NCBI GenBank assembly: GCA_006384855.1
Contig: VCJN01000841.1
Coordinates: forward strand, 248,001 to 312,000
Origin: Tetraselmis striata
Lineage: Eukaryota; Chlorophyta; Chlorodendrophyceae; Chlorodendrales; Chlorodendraceae
Direction: 5' to 3'
Length of the DNA stretch: 64,000 nt
Shown: piece after piece, positions 22,205 to 34,794 of the stretch
Numbering within the stretch: the stretch's first letter is position 1
Layout of the letters: each line of letters begins with the position of its first letter
Program-made: the position numbers and the translations under genes
The notes under the pieces: generated by a model
What the model saw: the letters and a program-made list of their open reading frames with translations, nothing else
Told to the model about the DNA's origin: nothing
The model's database searches: none

Positions 22205-25200
22205 CACACACACACGCACACACACACACACACATGTTTACAATAGGGTATAAACTAATCGGGTATGACATATATACATTGGGATGATAAGGCGGAAGGG
22301 GGATGGGCGCAAGAGCAGCAGCCGTGATCGTTGAGCCCTGTGCCGGGCTGCCCTACCGTGCCAGGGTGAAGCTCAAGCGGAAGAGCGGGGAGCTGGTGGT
22401 GACCCTCCTGAACCGGGTGGCGCTGCTTCAGGCGGTGGACACCGGCAACGCCGCCAAGGTCCCCATCCCCCCCCCCCCCCCCCCCCCCCCTAAACCCCTA
22501 GTCCGCAGAAACACCTGCGTGCATCTATCTCTAGTGACTCATCCAGGACTGGTGGTCACGCGGGACCCCGCCCGGTTGTCCTTATCCATGTGTGCATGGT
22601 GAAGGGCTGGCTGAGGGTGGCGGCGACGCAGGTGGAGTTGCTGCTGTGGGCGGGGGCGAGCCCGGAGGGCGGCGGGGGTGCCAGGGAGGAGCCGCCACTG
22701 TGCCGCGCCGCGGCGCTTGGCGCCTCGGATGTCATTGCGGCCCTTCTCCGCGCAGGGGCCAGCTTGGAGGTGATCCCCCCTCCCCCCCCCCCCCCCCCCC
22801 GCACACACACCCACCACCCACCAACATCAGCCGCCCACCACCGACAACACCCAGATACCCCCGCTGCTGCCCCTGCTGCCGGACACTGCTGCTTGATGCA
22901 TCTGCAGCTCCAACGCCAGTGTGTAACCGCACCATTACGAGTATTACACTTAAGGAGTGCCGGTGTGCCCCAATCCCTAAGATAGTCAATCCCAATCCCT
23001 AAGAGCCTCAAAAGATGTGTCGAAGCCCTCAGACAGTCAAGCCCTAATCACTTCCATCAAAGCAGCATTCAAGGAGCTGCATCTGGAGGGGCAGTCAGTT
23101 CGTAGGCTGCGCGCCCTGTCAGTGCCGCATCACCACTGGCAACGTTCTGACACACGCCCCAAATTTCGGCAGTGGCAGTCATTGTCCAAAGTTTGTGGGT
23201 TGCTGGATTGAACTCCCTGATCGTGGATAGTTTGTGGTAGTGTTTTGGAGCGCAGTAGCAGCACGGCTGTCTGTGGCCGCCACACCCGCAGGCAGTGGAT
23301 GTGATGTTGTAACCTGAACCAGTCGCTGCATGACCCGCCGACCTAGACTGCTCCGAAACCTCTACGTGTTTAGCAGTGACCCAGTATACGGGTATGGTGG
23401 TGGATTGTATCAACAGCGTGTCAACCGTGAAACAGCACAGCGTGTGTACTACTTCGCTATGCAACGATGCAGCAGTTCTTCCGTGCAATACACCAATCCA
23501 AGAAACCGCAACGACATCGCGCTGGCGGCCCTGCCCGGGCTGCACCTGCGTCAACCCGCCACCGCTTGCTCAATTGCTCATGACAACACCACGCTTTCTG
23601 CCCTGCTACTGCCGCCCTCATTCTGAACGACAGGCGCGAACTTCAGAGGAGGGAAATGCGGGTCAGACGCCACTACATGTAGCATGCTGGAATGTGCAGG
23701 CAGCCGCGGTGAAACAGCTGGTGAGGCTTGCTGATTCCTGCAGAGCCCCCCCCCCCTTCCCCTTATCTCCCTTCTTTTAGCTCTGAACTCAGGGTTTGAT
23801 GCTGTATTGCAGCTGTGATGCCCTATGGCGACCTTAACCACGTGGAATAATGATTGAACCACGCAGTAATATAAGCTCCTTTCCCTCTCTCCCTCTCTCC
23901 CTTTAGGTTGTTGAATCCATTCAGTCAATAACAGATTGTGAAGAACATGTAGCAGGCAGCGATAATATCAGAATATACAATAACGAGGTTGATCGCATAT
24001 AGTACCAGCCGTACTCACTTTTGGTCAACATCATCAGTGCAGTAAATCATTACGCACGGCGTCCTGCTGGGCATAAACCCGGACGATAAGCCATGTGCGG
24101 TCATCTGCATATGGAATCTCAGGGAACGGTAGGGCCAGTACTCTGGTGGTGGTAGTACTTCGAAGTGACCGAGTATTTTCCTGATTTTTTGCAATAATCG
24201 TGTCGCAATCTCTTACTAACGGGCACAAGCGGGCGGGATCGGGGTCGTGGTGAGAATTTTGACAGCAGTGCATTCCAAATGAATAACTTGAAACTCGGAA
24301 TTCTGGGAATGATGCGTCGTCATGGTTGATGAATGCGATGATCAAATATGTATAGGTACAAGCGACTACTGCTGGCGCAGGTAGTCATCAAACTACACAG
24401 CATGTACTCAACTGCGCATTACATGCTGTGAGGTTTGATGGCATGGGCCAGTGGTAGTCAGCACATGTACCTATGCAGTACCTGCCGCAAAACTAGCCAA
24501 ACTAGCTAGTTTAGTCGTGATTTGCAACGATGCGATTATACAATTTGATGAAATGGCCGTCATACTGTGTTAGCTACTGGTGTAAGGGCTAAGAATGCGC
24601 AAATAGCACGCCGCGGACTACACTGCATAGATAGAGTCATCCATATATTGTTTTCTATTGGTTGATCTAATGATGTAAAGACACATATCAGCAACTCCAA
24701 TGCCATGATATGTATGGAATAATAAATGCAAGACAGCCATCGCTACTTTGCCTACAGTATTGTACACATTGTTGTATGTGTTCATGTACTATTGCTGAGC
24801 GCGCAAGCTTTACATCATATATGAGTGTATCGTGGCCGGATCCTGACTACCTGCTGCGAAATAATATATGCTTTCTACTCCCCTCCGTGCAGCTGGACGC
24901 CGGAGCGGATGTCAACGCAGGCGACGAGGATGCCGAGACGCCGCTCATGGTGGCGGCCCGGCTGGGGAGCCTGCCCATCGTGGACACCCTCCTGGCTGCC
25001 GGCGCGGACTCGCGCCGGCGCGACGACAACGGCTGGCTGGCCGTCGGTACGGTGTAGTCATAGTCCCCCACTATGGTCCTGGGTGCGAATGTGCAATACT
25101 GCATTACATAGTACGGACCAGCACCATGCATCCGCCCTCGGCGCTGTCGGACAGTAGAGGCGCCATCAGGGAGGCGAGATGCAAAGAGTAGTAGCGACTA

Positions 25201-26451
25201 ATATCTTTTTCAAGTGCCAGTACTCCACCTTGACATAAAACAGAATAAGGAAAAGCATAGTCCAGTGTTTCGCCATAGCATGAATAATCAGGAGAATGAT
25301 AAATCCATGTTTCTTGCGCTGCCATCACATACAGATACTAGATACCCTAACCACTCTTTGGAATCGCGGTTTTTCATCGTTTCTGACCCCCCCCCCCCCC
25401 CCCCCCCCCGCACCTTAACCCTCCATCCGCGCGAAAAGAGACAAGACTATGTATTTATATGGAATTGAAATAGATCAGAATAAAACACGGATACCATACG
25501 GATTTTCCGACTCATTACTGCAAAATAATTCCCTTTTTTTTGAACTCTGAATGTAGAACCCAATTAAATACCGCACCCAATTAAATGCTACAGTTACCGT
25601 CTTATTGGGATGTAAACCAGGAGTATAAATAACAGTACGGTTTTGAAAGATAATCATGATTGCTCTTCAAGCGATATTATTGTTCCTCTGGCACGTATGG
25701 TACAAGGGTCAGGGAAAACGGGCGAGTCGGCGCATAGTAAGATGATTTCGAAAATGTAGAGCGTGCGTTGCTCAAAGGGTCAAACAAGTGTGGGATAGTG
25801 TATTCCAGCGCGCCATGCATGGCCTCAAGACAGTCTGCATTGAAGTAGATGTCGTCATTACTGGGCACGGGCTGGCGGACTCCAGGCGGGCGTTACCCTG
25901 ACCGCAATTGATGATGTTGTCGGCGCAGGGCGGGCCTGATGTATGTAGTAGTGATGTCCTGACACGTGCTGCGGATGCGCTGCCGTCATGACAGGTAAGG
26001 CAGCTGTGCGTAGCCATGGGGAGGTAGCCAACCGTCTGCTGCAGCTGCTGGGTGAGCGCGCCCTTGCTGGCCCTGCCCCCCCCCCGCCATGATCACCAGT
26101 AATTCACCCCCTGTTGCCTTGTTCGAGGCGTAAGGGGGCGCTGTGCTTCTGCCGGCATCAGGGGATGACCTCCAGGAAGGCGACCTCGGCGGCCTCCCAG
26201 TGCCCGCACAGCAAGGCCGCTGACGTGTGCAATTACGATTAACGTCATGCTTGCGCGCCTAGGGCACCGGCCACGGTCGCTGTATCTCTATGTTACTGTA
26301 TACTGTTGCGCCGCGTGAAGCTGTTGTGTGCCGAGCGATGCACGAGCCATCGCGTGCGGAGCGGGACGCCGCCATCACGAACATAAGCCGGCCCTTCCAC
26401 AAGCGCGAGCTGCTGCGCATCTTTGTTACCGCTGCCTGTGGCACCTATTAA
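21369..26451 (+). CDS. Ankyrin-repeat protein (8 exons)
   Basis: Proposed exons are 21369-21462, 21912-21999, 22314-22458, 22632-22769, 23649-23720, 24893-25046, 25995-26051 and 26321-26451, giving 292 residues with every phase matching. An in-frame stop just before the ATG (21360-21362) supports the start exon. Exons 3-7 read as ankyrin repeats: VALLQAVDTGNAAK-VELLLW, LCRAAALGASDVIAALL, AGQTPLHVACWNVQAAAVKQ, AETPLMVAARLGSLPIVDTL and AAVRSHGEVANRLLQLL, with AGAD/AGAS turns. Such repeats are protein-binding scaffolds; the partner is unknown. The C-terminus (RPFHKRELLRIFVTAACGTY) is not recognised. Exon 2 needs a GC donor (CAG|GCAAGG) or a different boundary, so exons 2-3 are least sure. Introns hold poly-C, (CA)n, a long hairpin and an antisense ankyrin-like stretch. 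TGTAA lies 237 bases after the stop. Confidence 0.75.
22133..22235. repeat. (CA)n microsatellite
   Basis: About 100 bases of nearly pure CA repeat with two G interruptions, in intron 2 of the ankyrin gene. Confidence 0.97.
24351..24474. repeat. Long imperfect hairpin (foldback) in ankyrin intron 5
   Basis: Left arm 24351-24406 and right arm 24420-24474 are reverse complements over most of ~55 bases, with a 13-base loop. Shared blocks are ATAGGTACA, GACTAC, CTGG, CATCAAAC and ACAGCATGTA. It could be a small MITE or the template for a hairpin RNA. Confidence 0.75.
26160..26232 (-). pseudogene. Antisense ankyrin-like segment
   Basis: The minus strand reads HTSAALLCGHWEAAEVAFLE followed by a stop three codons later. 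This matches the ankyrin pattern (T..ALL...GH.E.A..LL) and has a possible acceptor AG just upstream. It lies between exons 7 and 8 of the plus-strand ankyrin gene, in the wrong orientation. It may be an inverted exon or part of a second gene. Confidence 0.4.
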
Positions 26452-26792
26452 GGGGAGACGTTTTACTGATGGGATTCAGGATTCCTTGACCTCCATGATG
26501 AGACACAGGGGGTCTCCGTGATGAGATTGGCCAGAAGACCCCCAAGGAAAAAAATTACGCCTTCTTTTCTGGGTTCCTTTTGGTCGTCGTTGCGCATCCA
26601 CGCCCATTTGGTTCGCTTTGAAGTCTACGGTATAGTGTATATAATGAGATTATCGGTACACATTATGTGCCGCTTCGATCCAACACATGTAAAGAATAAC
26701 TATCGCTCTAACTACAATGTGGCCATGCTGCGGCCACTCGCAACTCAGCCCCACTGTGATGTTGCTTGTGTGAACCGATGACGGGTGCGGAG

Positions 26793-27006
26793 GGCTTACT
26801 ACCACCAGTCAGTATATATAGTATATACACATATATAATTCCGCTTGGTTTTCTCAACACCCCGGAAGTTGAATGTTTGCATACCGTAGTATCACAAACA
26901 TCAAGAGTAGTAGGATGTACGGAATGCAAACATAAACTCCGGTGGTGTTGTAAAAACCAAGCGGAATTGTTTGTGTGTAGTAATGACTGGTGGTTGTAGT
27001 AAGCAC
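26793..27006. mobile_element. MITE-like foldback element
   Basis: Left arm ~26793-26888 and right arm ~26912-27006 form a long near-palindrome. The ends GCTTACTAC and GTAGTAAGC are perfect inverted repeats, and internal blocks such as AATTCCGCTTGGTTTT and ATGTTTGCAT recur inverted. It has no coding capacity. A TA-rich stretch in the left arm breaks the pairing. A target-site duplication was not identified. Confidence 0.65.
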
Positions 27007-27665
27007 TTCGCGCTCGAAGGCGCGGTGCCACTCTGCAGCTGCAGCCGATCCCGGGCCACAGCTCTGCCACTCTAGGCCCCGGTCGCTGTGAGTTGGTGAC
27101 TTAATAGTGTCCACACCTGCCTGTCCGCATATTACAGGTGGTCGCGGCGGTGCCCCCAGGGCAGTGTCTATGCTGTGGCCAGCCTCCAGGGCGAGTGAGG
27201 CGGGGTCAGAGAAAGGGATGAGAAAGAAGGGGGGGGGGGGGGGGGGGGGGGGGGCTCGTGTGTTCCTCAGGGGGTCCTCACTTCTCCAGGCCCCTGCCGG
27301 TGCACCAGCGCAGCACAGAGCATTAGTCACATATTCAACATTCGGGCGCAAACTCACACACAAGAACCCGTGCCTCACATTGGGCTTGCATACAAACTAC
27401 ACAACAATTTGCTTCACTTCTGCTATAGTTTCGTCTACATTTGACACTCTGTCAAGTAGGGCAGGTCCTTATTTGCAGTGTTCTTATAAGTGCATCGACA
27501 CCTGTATACAACCATACAGTCCTACAACCAACCAACCAACCATACACATATATTTTCACATGTACAAAGGCCGGCCACAGCGACAGCAGTAATCCATGCA
27601 AGCCAATCTGCGCGGTCAGACAGGGATGCCAAAGGGCAGCAAGGTCCCCCTCCACGCCGCTTCAC
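27007..27665. other. Region between ankyrin gene and COPB2
   Basis: No gene could be supported. It contains a 26-base poly-G run (27229-27254) and should hold the 3' UTR of COPB2 (minus strand) in its right part. No TGTAA was seen on the minus strand within 300 bases of the COPB2 stop. Confidence 0.4.
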
Positions 27666-29206
27666 TCACCAGTCATCGTCCTCATCCCCATCCTCCTCCT
27701 CGCCCTCCTCCGCGTCCTCCATCTCCTCCTCACCCTCTTCGCTGTCCGTCACTTCCACCTCCACCTCTGTCACCTCCTCCTCCTCCTCTTCTTCCTCCTC
27801 CTCCTCCTCCTCTTCTTCCTCTTCCTCCGCAGCTGCAGAACCCACACCGCACAGTCTCAGCCATTCCCTCCACACACCTCCCAAGCCAGGGATCACAACA
27901 GAAGGGACGAAGCGGAGTGTTCTTGTTGCGACGGGGCCAGGTAGGGGTGCCTGGCGGTAATCTTATGAATGTGTATGCTGGCATGAAGCCCTTGACTGGC
28001 ACTAGGCATACTGGCCAACACCAACTCCTAGCTTTGCCCTGCGGCAATCGGGTGCTGCGGCGGCGGAGCTTGGCGCTCTGGCACATAACTTGCAGTCTTT
28101 CATTGATTTTATAGTCATTGTTATGAGAGCGCTTAGGAACACAACGTGGCTGCTGTCGGTATTCCGATTCACAGTCCTGAGTGGAGAGTAGTGTGCCAAG
28201 AGACCGCCGAGCCCCCTGCCGCGAGAGGGTTGGCAACACAGGAGCTTCCGGCCAGTTGTAGGGCAGTAAGTGGGGGATGAAGAGGGGGTTGGGCGCACCT
28301 GGCTGGGCGGGAGGCGGCGCGGCCGCCACAGGCGAGGGCGGTGCCACGGCCTTGACGGGGGAGGGCGCCGCGGGCGGGGGCGCCGGCGAGGCGGGGGCCG
28401 CGGCGGGGCTTGGGGGTGCGGGGGCGGCGGCAGGGCTCGGGGGCGCGGGCGACCGCGTGGGCGACGCTGCCATGGGTGCCACGTCGCCGTTGACGCCCAT
28501 CTCCTGCATCTTGGCAATCAGGTCCTCCAGGTGCGCGCCCTCCGCGGCGGGGAAGGCGCTCGCGGGCTGCGGCCGTGCGGCCTTGGAGGCCTGGTAGGCC
28601 TCCGCCTTGAGCGCCCAGTCCAGGTTGGGGAAGAGGTTGGGGTAGTCCGCGGGGTCCGCCAGCGACTCAGCGGCCTTGGGGTTGACCTTCTGGAGGTCCG
28701 CACGCCAGAGGCCGACAACCTCGCTGATGCGGGACGGCTTGTAGGTGCGCGTGAAGAAGGCGGCCTCCGGAACGCGGCCCGCCTTGAGCAGCAAATCGAT
28801 GCACTCGTCTACCTTGCCCATGAGCAGCAGGCAGATGAAGGCCACGTTGAACTTGCCGCCCTCCGTGGCCTCGTCCGCGAGGGCCGCCATGCCGGGCAGG
28901 CTGCCCGCCGCGGTCTGCAACAGCAGCAACCCCGCCGAGTCCTTGGCGCGCTGCATGCACGTCTCTGCCAGGCCCAGGTTGCCCTCTGCCAGCGCCATCT
29001 CGCCTAGCTGCTTCCACTTGCCTTCACTGTCCGCCTCCTCCGCAATGCCCTGCCACGATTGCACCACAAGCATCAGCAGCACAAAAATGGCCTCCCGGGC
29101 TGAGGAGTCCCAGGAAAAGTCCGCAAAAACCATGGGCACAGCAAAAATCGGTGCAGTTGCCGGGATGTCAGGCAGAGCTGTTGCATTTATTTATTTATTT
29201 AATTTT

Positions 29207-29237
<31 letters not shown>

Positions 29238-32200
29238 TTCACCTGGGCGACTGCCAGGTCCCCGAGCTGCACCGCGAGCTCAAAGCGGTAGTCGGGATCG
29301 GTGGCAATCTCCAGCGCCTGCTGCACCTCGCCGCGTCCCTCCAGGAAGCGCGCAACGTCGTTGAGCTGGTCCGCGGGGATGGTGGGCAGAACTTCCATGG
29401 CGGCGTCCATGTCGCCGCGCATCACGAGCGTCTTGAACTCGATCAGGCTGAGCAGCAGCGTGTAGGTGATGATCGAGTAGTCCTTGTCGATGAGGTACAG
29501 CCGGTTCTGCGCCGCCATGTAGCCCAGCAGGAACATGGGGCGGTCCAGGTGGAACATCGTGGTGACCTCGCCGCCGACGCAGTAGTTCAGGCGCCACGCA
29601 GTGTTATTGTAGATGAAGCAGTCGCCCACCCAGAGGCCGGTGCGCACGCGCTCATTGATCTCGCTCAGCAGCTCAAACGCATCGTCGATGCCGTCCTCGT
29701 CCACCTCCGCGCCGCTCTCCTGGAACGCCTCCACCACCTCCCGGTTATACTTGAGGATGAAGAAGGATGTCTCGGTGGTGAGTGCCACCAGCTCGCCGCT
29801 GTCCGACCAGTGTACCTCCTTCACGGGCACGTCGATGCGGCGGATGATGCTGCCCATCGCCCAGTCGTAGAAGCAGATGAAATCTTGGCAGCGCACCGAA
29901 AGCAGCGTCCCACCGTGGATGCCCTCCGCGGCAAAGGCGGGGCGGATGGACTTGGCCTCCTTAAAGTTTTTGAAGATCTGGCATTGAAGAGGGGGCATGT
30001 CGCGATTGTTGGCAACACACAGGTATGACACAAGCCATGGCAGTATCAACCTCGCCGCGAGACATCAAGGCTGAGGCTATTCCTCAAGGTGACCAAACCT
30101 TAGATCATATGGGCGCACCTTCACGCGGGAGGTCGACTCTCGGCAAGCAAACTCGTTGGAGTCGGCACTCCAAACGCAGTCCAGCGCCTGCCCGAACGAC
30201 TTGTTGCGCCACGCGAGCGCGGTATAGATGATGTACTCGCCGTCGCCGGTGACAGCGACAAAGCGGCCGTTGGGGTTGTGCACCAGGGTCTGCGGGTACA
30301 GGTCGCACGACCCGAGGTCCTTGACGGCCAAGGGGAGGCGCTCGCCATCCACCAGCTCTGCGTCCGCGCCCAGCGACTTGACATTGACAGTCTGGATCTC
30401 GTTGTGGCGCGCCCAGATGATCTTGCCGCCGCTGTCCATGGACGCCACGGGCTCCTCGCGGCCGATCTTGATCATGGTGCAGCCCTCATCGTAGCCCAGG
30501 GCGATGCTGCCGCCGGGAGGAAGGGGACGAAGCAGCAAGGCGGGGGGGTGGGGGGGGGGGGGGGGGGGGGGGGCGTCGCGGGGGGGGCACTCCCGTGAGT
30601 TGCATTCACCACCAGCTATCCTGTAGTACTTGCCTGGGGCGTGCACCCTGCCCATTACCCCCCGCCCCAAAACCAAACACAACCCCATGGCCATTCACCA
30701 TCACCGCGAACCCTCGGCATCATCCCTCGGTCCAAGAGTGCCGATTGGGCTGCGCATACGCGGGCAAAGAGTGGGGGGGGGCGGGGGGGGGGGGGGGGGG
30801 GGGGGGGGCGGGCGCGCGCACGAGTTGGAGCCCTTGATGTACGAGATGGACCAAACACGCTCCATGCCGTAGTTGAGGGTGTTCTCCAGGCGGTATGTGG
30901 TGGAGTGCCAGATCTGCGGGCGCAAAGGCAGGGACGCCCTCATTGCAATGCCGCAGTCAACGCCTGCCGCCCCTGGCTTGCCTCTGTGCCCCGACCGCTG
31001 GCAAATATTGCTTCAGCCGGCAATCACCCCGAAATCGCCAATCAGCCGTTTAATTTAGGGTACTTACCAGGGCGCAACGAGCGCAAAATCTGCCCAACAT
31101 GTGGCAACTTGGCAATTACAGTAAAGTGTGTCCAGTGTGCACCTGTAAAAACCTCTACATGGTTGGTAGTGGGGATGTAGGGTCGCCCAGAAGCCCAGGA
31201 AGTCGCCAGGTTAACAACACTTGCGAAGTACCCGACTTTTAATGGTAATACCCCCCCCCCTTTGGAAGTCGCGAGCAGCACCACAGGACCCGGCCCGGGG
31301 CACAAAGCACGCATGGCAGTGAGAGGGCGGGGATGGTACCCGGATGGTGCCGTCCTCAGAGCCGGTGAGGATGATGGGCAGCTCAGGGTGGAAGCAGACG
31401 GCCGACACGTTGTGGGAGTGTCCCTCCAGAGTCTGGATGCAGGTCTTGGTCTGGTAGTCCCACACCTGCAGGGCCAAGAGAGCGTCCAGCCGTCAGGGTA
31501 GAAAGGGGGGGGGGGGGGGGGGGGTAGATACATGCACACACAGGAGGGGCAAGAGAATCGGCCCTCAGAGTCGGTGTCGGTGTGGAGATAAATATGGACA
31601 TGTTGCTGTGCATACATTCGGTGTCCAAAAAGCAACACACCCCTCTCAAGTACAAAGTGAAGGGGCAGGGGTAAACGTTACATGAGGCACAACATGTGGA
31701 CTGGTGGGGAGAGCAAGCCAAAAAGCGATCACGGGTGAGGCTGGGATTGGGGAGGGGGGGGAGGGGGGGTTCAAGCCCACCTTGACCAGCTTGTCGTCCG
31801 CACCAGTGATGAGATACGGGCGGTCGCCTGCAGCAATATAAATTTGGGATGGGGGGGGGGGGGGGGGAGGCAATCGAAAGACCGCGAATGAGGGGCCGAG
31901 AAGATTTCCCGGCTCACAACATCTTACCCGATGATCCAAGCGGCCTCAAGACAGAAAATGCTGTGGCCAAACTGAGCGTACGAGGGGCGGTTGACGGACC
32001 TCCCGTGAAGTAGTCCACCGTGTTGACGCCCTTCTCGTGGCCCTCCAGCGTGAAATTCGGCACTGGCTGACCCAGGCTCCACACCTAGCGAGAGACGGGA
32101 CAGGGGGCCCAAGGCAGAAGACAAATGTGGCGGGGGGGGGGGTATCAGACTCGGGAGACATGTGGCACTGGCCAGTTGAGAATGGACTGCGGTAAAACAG

Positions 32201-33765
32201 GACTCTGATTTCTTATCACAGTGTTCCCATCCCCTGCTCCAACGCATGTCAATCTGGACGTCCATGCCCGTGATGCGCTGTGTTGCGGTGTGCCCTGGAA
32301 GCCGCGCCCCATCCGCACCATCAGGAAAAAGGGTGTTCAACATACGGGTATGTAGACTCGTGCGGGCCTGCCAGCCATGATACCCCCCTCCCTTCTTTTA
32401 CCCCCCCCCCCCCCCCCCCCCGCAGAATGTCAGCCCCGCATGCATGCGCGCGTGCCCCAGTCTCACCTTGACGCTGCGGTCCAGGGAGGCGCTGGCAAAT
32501 GTGTTGGCATCCTTGGGGTTAAAAATGACCTGCATGACATAGTGCGAGTGGCCCTCGAAGATCTGCGTGCAGTTCCAGCCCTGCGCGAGATTGGGGGGGA
32601 GGGGTCAGCATGGCAGAGAGGGGGAGCCGTGCAAACAGGCGGGCAGGCAGGCCAGAAGGAGGTGCGGGTTACGGGAGGGGCTTCCACCTTGTCCCAGTCC
32701 CACAGCTTGATGAGCATGTCGTCTGAGGAAGACAGCAGGCACGGCAGCGTGGGGTGCACGGCGATGCTGCGGATGTAGTCGGTGTGCGCCTCGAACGTCT
32801 TCACCTTGTCCATCGTGTTGTAGTTGTACACGCGGATGAACATGTCATCGGCGCCGCAGATGAGCCACTGCTTGCGCGGCACAAACTTGGCGGCGCGAAC
32901 CGGCAGCTCCGTCACCTCGAACGACTTGACCAGCACCGAGTCATTGTAGTTCCAGAGGTAGAGGTTGCCGTTGTACAGGTTGGTGAGTAGCCATGGCTCA
33001 GTGGGGTGCAGGTCCACACCCTTCACGCGGTCCGATCGCTGCACAAACTGACGCTGCGAGGAGGCGCAGGCAGGCAGGCCGGGGCGGGGCGGGGCGGGAA
33101 CGGGAGCTGTGTCAGCGCGACGTGGCTGGCTGCCGCTTTACACCATTCCCGAGCCACTTAGCCCTCTTGGCACCCTCAGCCCCTGTTTTCGTCCGGCATT
33201 CTGGCAGACAGTGGAGGGCACGGGAGTATGCCCAGCCCAATCATGCCCTCCACCTAACCCAGCAGGGTCTACGAGGAGCTTTGAGCCGTTGGGTGGCCAA
33301 AAACCACATTCAGCTGGCGTGGGAAGGGGTTCATTGGGGACCGAGGGAAGGAGGGTGATGTTGGGAGGTGGTAGGGGGGGGGGGGGGGGGGGGTTGAGGA
33401 GGGGGGAAGGGGGGAAATCACCTTTATGTCCAGACGGAGCGGCTGTTTGCATGGACAATCAGGAGGGGGGGGGGGGGGGGGGGGGATCAGCGAAAGGTGC
33501 ACAATACGGCTCGAATCAGCGGCGTGCAGGGGGGTTAATGGTGGGCTGGGAAGTTGGCACCGAAGAGGGCAAGGATACAGGGGAGGGCGAAGGGGAGAAC
33601 GGGGGTCTGTGCAGCGGTGGGAGATCAGGAAGCCGCCGGGCAGATCTCGGCAACACCCGCCCACTCCGTCTGGTCCCAAGCGTCTGGTGCGAAGGGTTCG
33701 GCATCGTCGAAGCAAGGGGGAATGGGGGAGGATGAGGGGCTAGAGACGGTGGGCGGCCGCACCAT
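27666..33765 (-). CDS. COPB2: Coatomer subunit beta' (12 exons)
   Basis: Beta'-COP is part of the COPI coat that buds Golgi-to-ER vesicles and reads cargo signals through its WD40 propellers. Exons are 33765-33763 (ATG only), 33442-33422 (21-nt microexon, PLRLDIK), 33053-32688, 32580-32467, 32084-32000, 31827-31781, 31465-31340, 30913-30822, 30506-30119, 29977-29243, 29049-28299 and 27832-27666. All phases close, giving 964 residues (family ~900-930). Propeller 1 shows [53 protein letters not shown] and TGADDKLVK. Propeller 2 shows [40 protein letters not shown] and [11 protein letters not shown]. The alpha-solenoid includes [17 protein letters not shown] Pro/Ala-rich linker (~860-910) precedes a Glu-rich tail longer than usual. 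Most introns carry sense-strand poly-C. The ATG exon is inferred from the plant MPLRLDIK start. Confidence 0.95.
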
Positions 33766-34794
33766 GGTGACCGGTCGCTCCCCTCGCCGGGTGAAGTTGC
33801 GATGCCGCTGCTTGTCCCGCGCGTCGTAGACTTAGGACCGGTAACACTGTATTAAGTACTGTGAACCTGGGGAGGAGGGGGTGAATACGGAGGGGGGGGG
33901 GGGGGGGGGGGGGCTGGATCAGTGGCTACCGCCAGCTGGGTGCTTGTGCGCAGGAGCGGCGAGGGCAAAGCGCGAGGATGGCCGTCACTGCTGCTGCAGC
34001 GAGGTTGATGCGTGCCCTGCCTGGCGCGTGCGCTGCCTCAGCGCTGGCCCGGCGGCCGGCTGCCGACCCAGATCGAGCCCAGTCCGCCTAGCGCGACTCA
34101 GTGCGTGGGCGGGGCAAATGTGGCATTTAGGTGTGCAGCCTAAATGCTGGGTATCGGTGTAGTTAATCTCATTATGCATTACGAATAATGAGAGCGTCTG
34201 GATGTCCGGCAGCCCCGTTCGCGCCCTATCTTTGACCCGCCCGCCGGCTGCCGCGATTTCGACCGAATGCTCCGCGCTGACTGCCGCCCGCAACTGATCC
34301 CTGCCACGTGCGCTGATGCGGCTGCGCGGCCCGCTGAAACCCCCCGGTTGATATGCCTGGTCGTGCGGGACCTTACCGGTCGCTGGCCACGCGGCGCGAA
34401 GGCGTCTTCCCTGCGACGGCCTGCTGCTGTGCGTGTGCGCAGCGGCGCCGTGGGGCGGGTTAGTTTGGTGCCTGGGCGGGAGCAGTCCAGGCGCGGGGGG
34501 GCGGGGGGCGGGCGGCAGCGGCGAGCCGCTCGTCGACCAAGGGACTAATGATTAAAGTCTTTTCGCATCAGTAATAAGGATGATAAGGATTAGGGGTACC
34601 AAGTATTCCATACAGATACCCGGTGCCGACGTCGGTACCTGGCGCGGCGCGTGCGGCCGCCCGTCGCTGATGACATACCTTGTACTCGATGCCAATAATG
34701 CTCGCTGCCAGTCCCCATATCAATATTGGGATGTGTGCCGCTCGAACATTTTAATACAATCGGGGCTTGTGTTAACCTGTTCTCTTTTTTTATT
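33766..34794. other. Intergenic, upstream of COPB2
   Basis: It holds the presumed COPB2 promoter and 5' UTR (minus strand), a 22-base poly-G run (33892-33913) and GC-rich sequence up to ~34540. No gene seen. Confidence 0.5.

Noticed and set aside
26793-27006. Palindrome as an assembly artefact
   Set aside because: The arms carry many independent mismatches and an AT-rich insertion in one arm, which a simple mirror-join artefact would not show.
27666-27832. Glu-rich stretch as a separate small gene
   Set aside because: Its acceptor and phase join exactly to the preceding COPB2 exon, so it is the COPB2 C-terminal exon.
28745-30028. 427-codon plus-strand frame over COPB2
   Set aside because: It lies opposite well-matched COPB2 exons and crosses their intron; no family resemblance.
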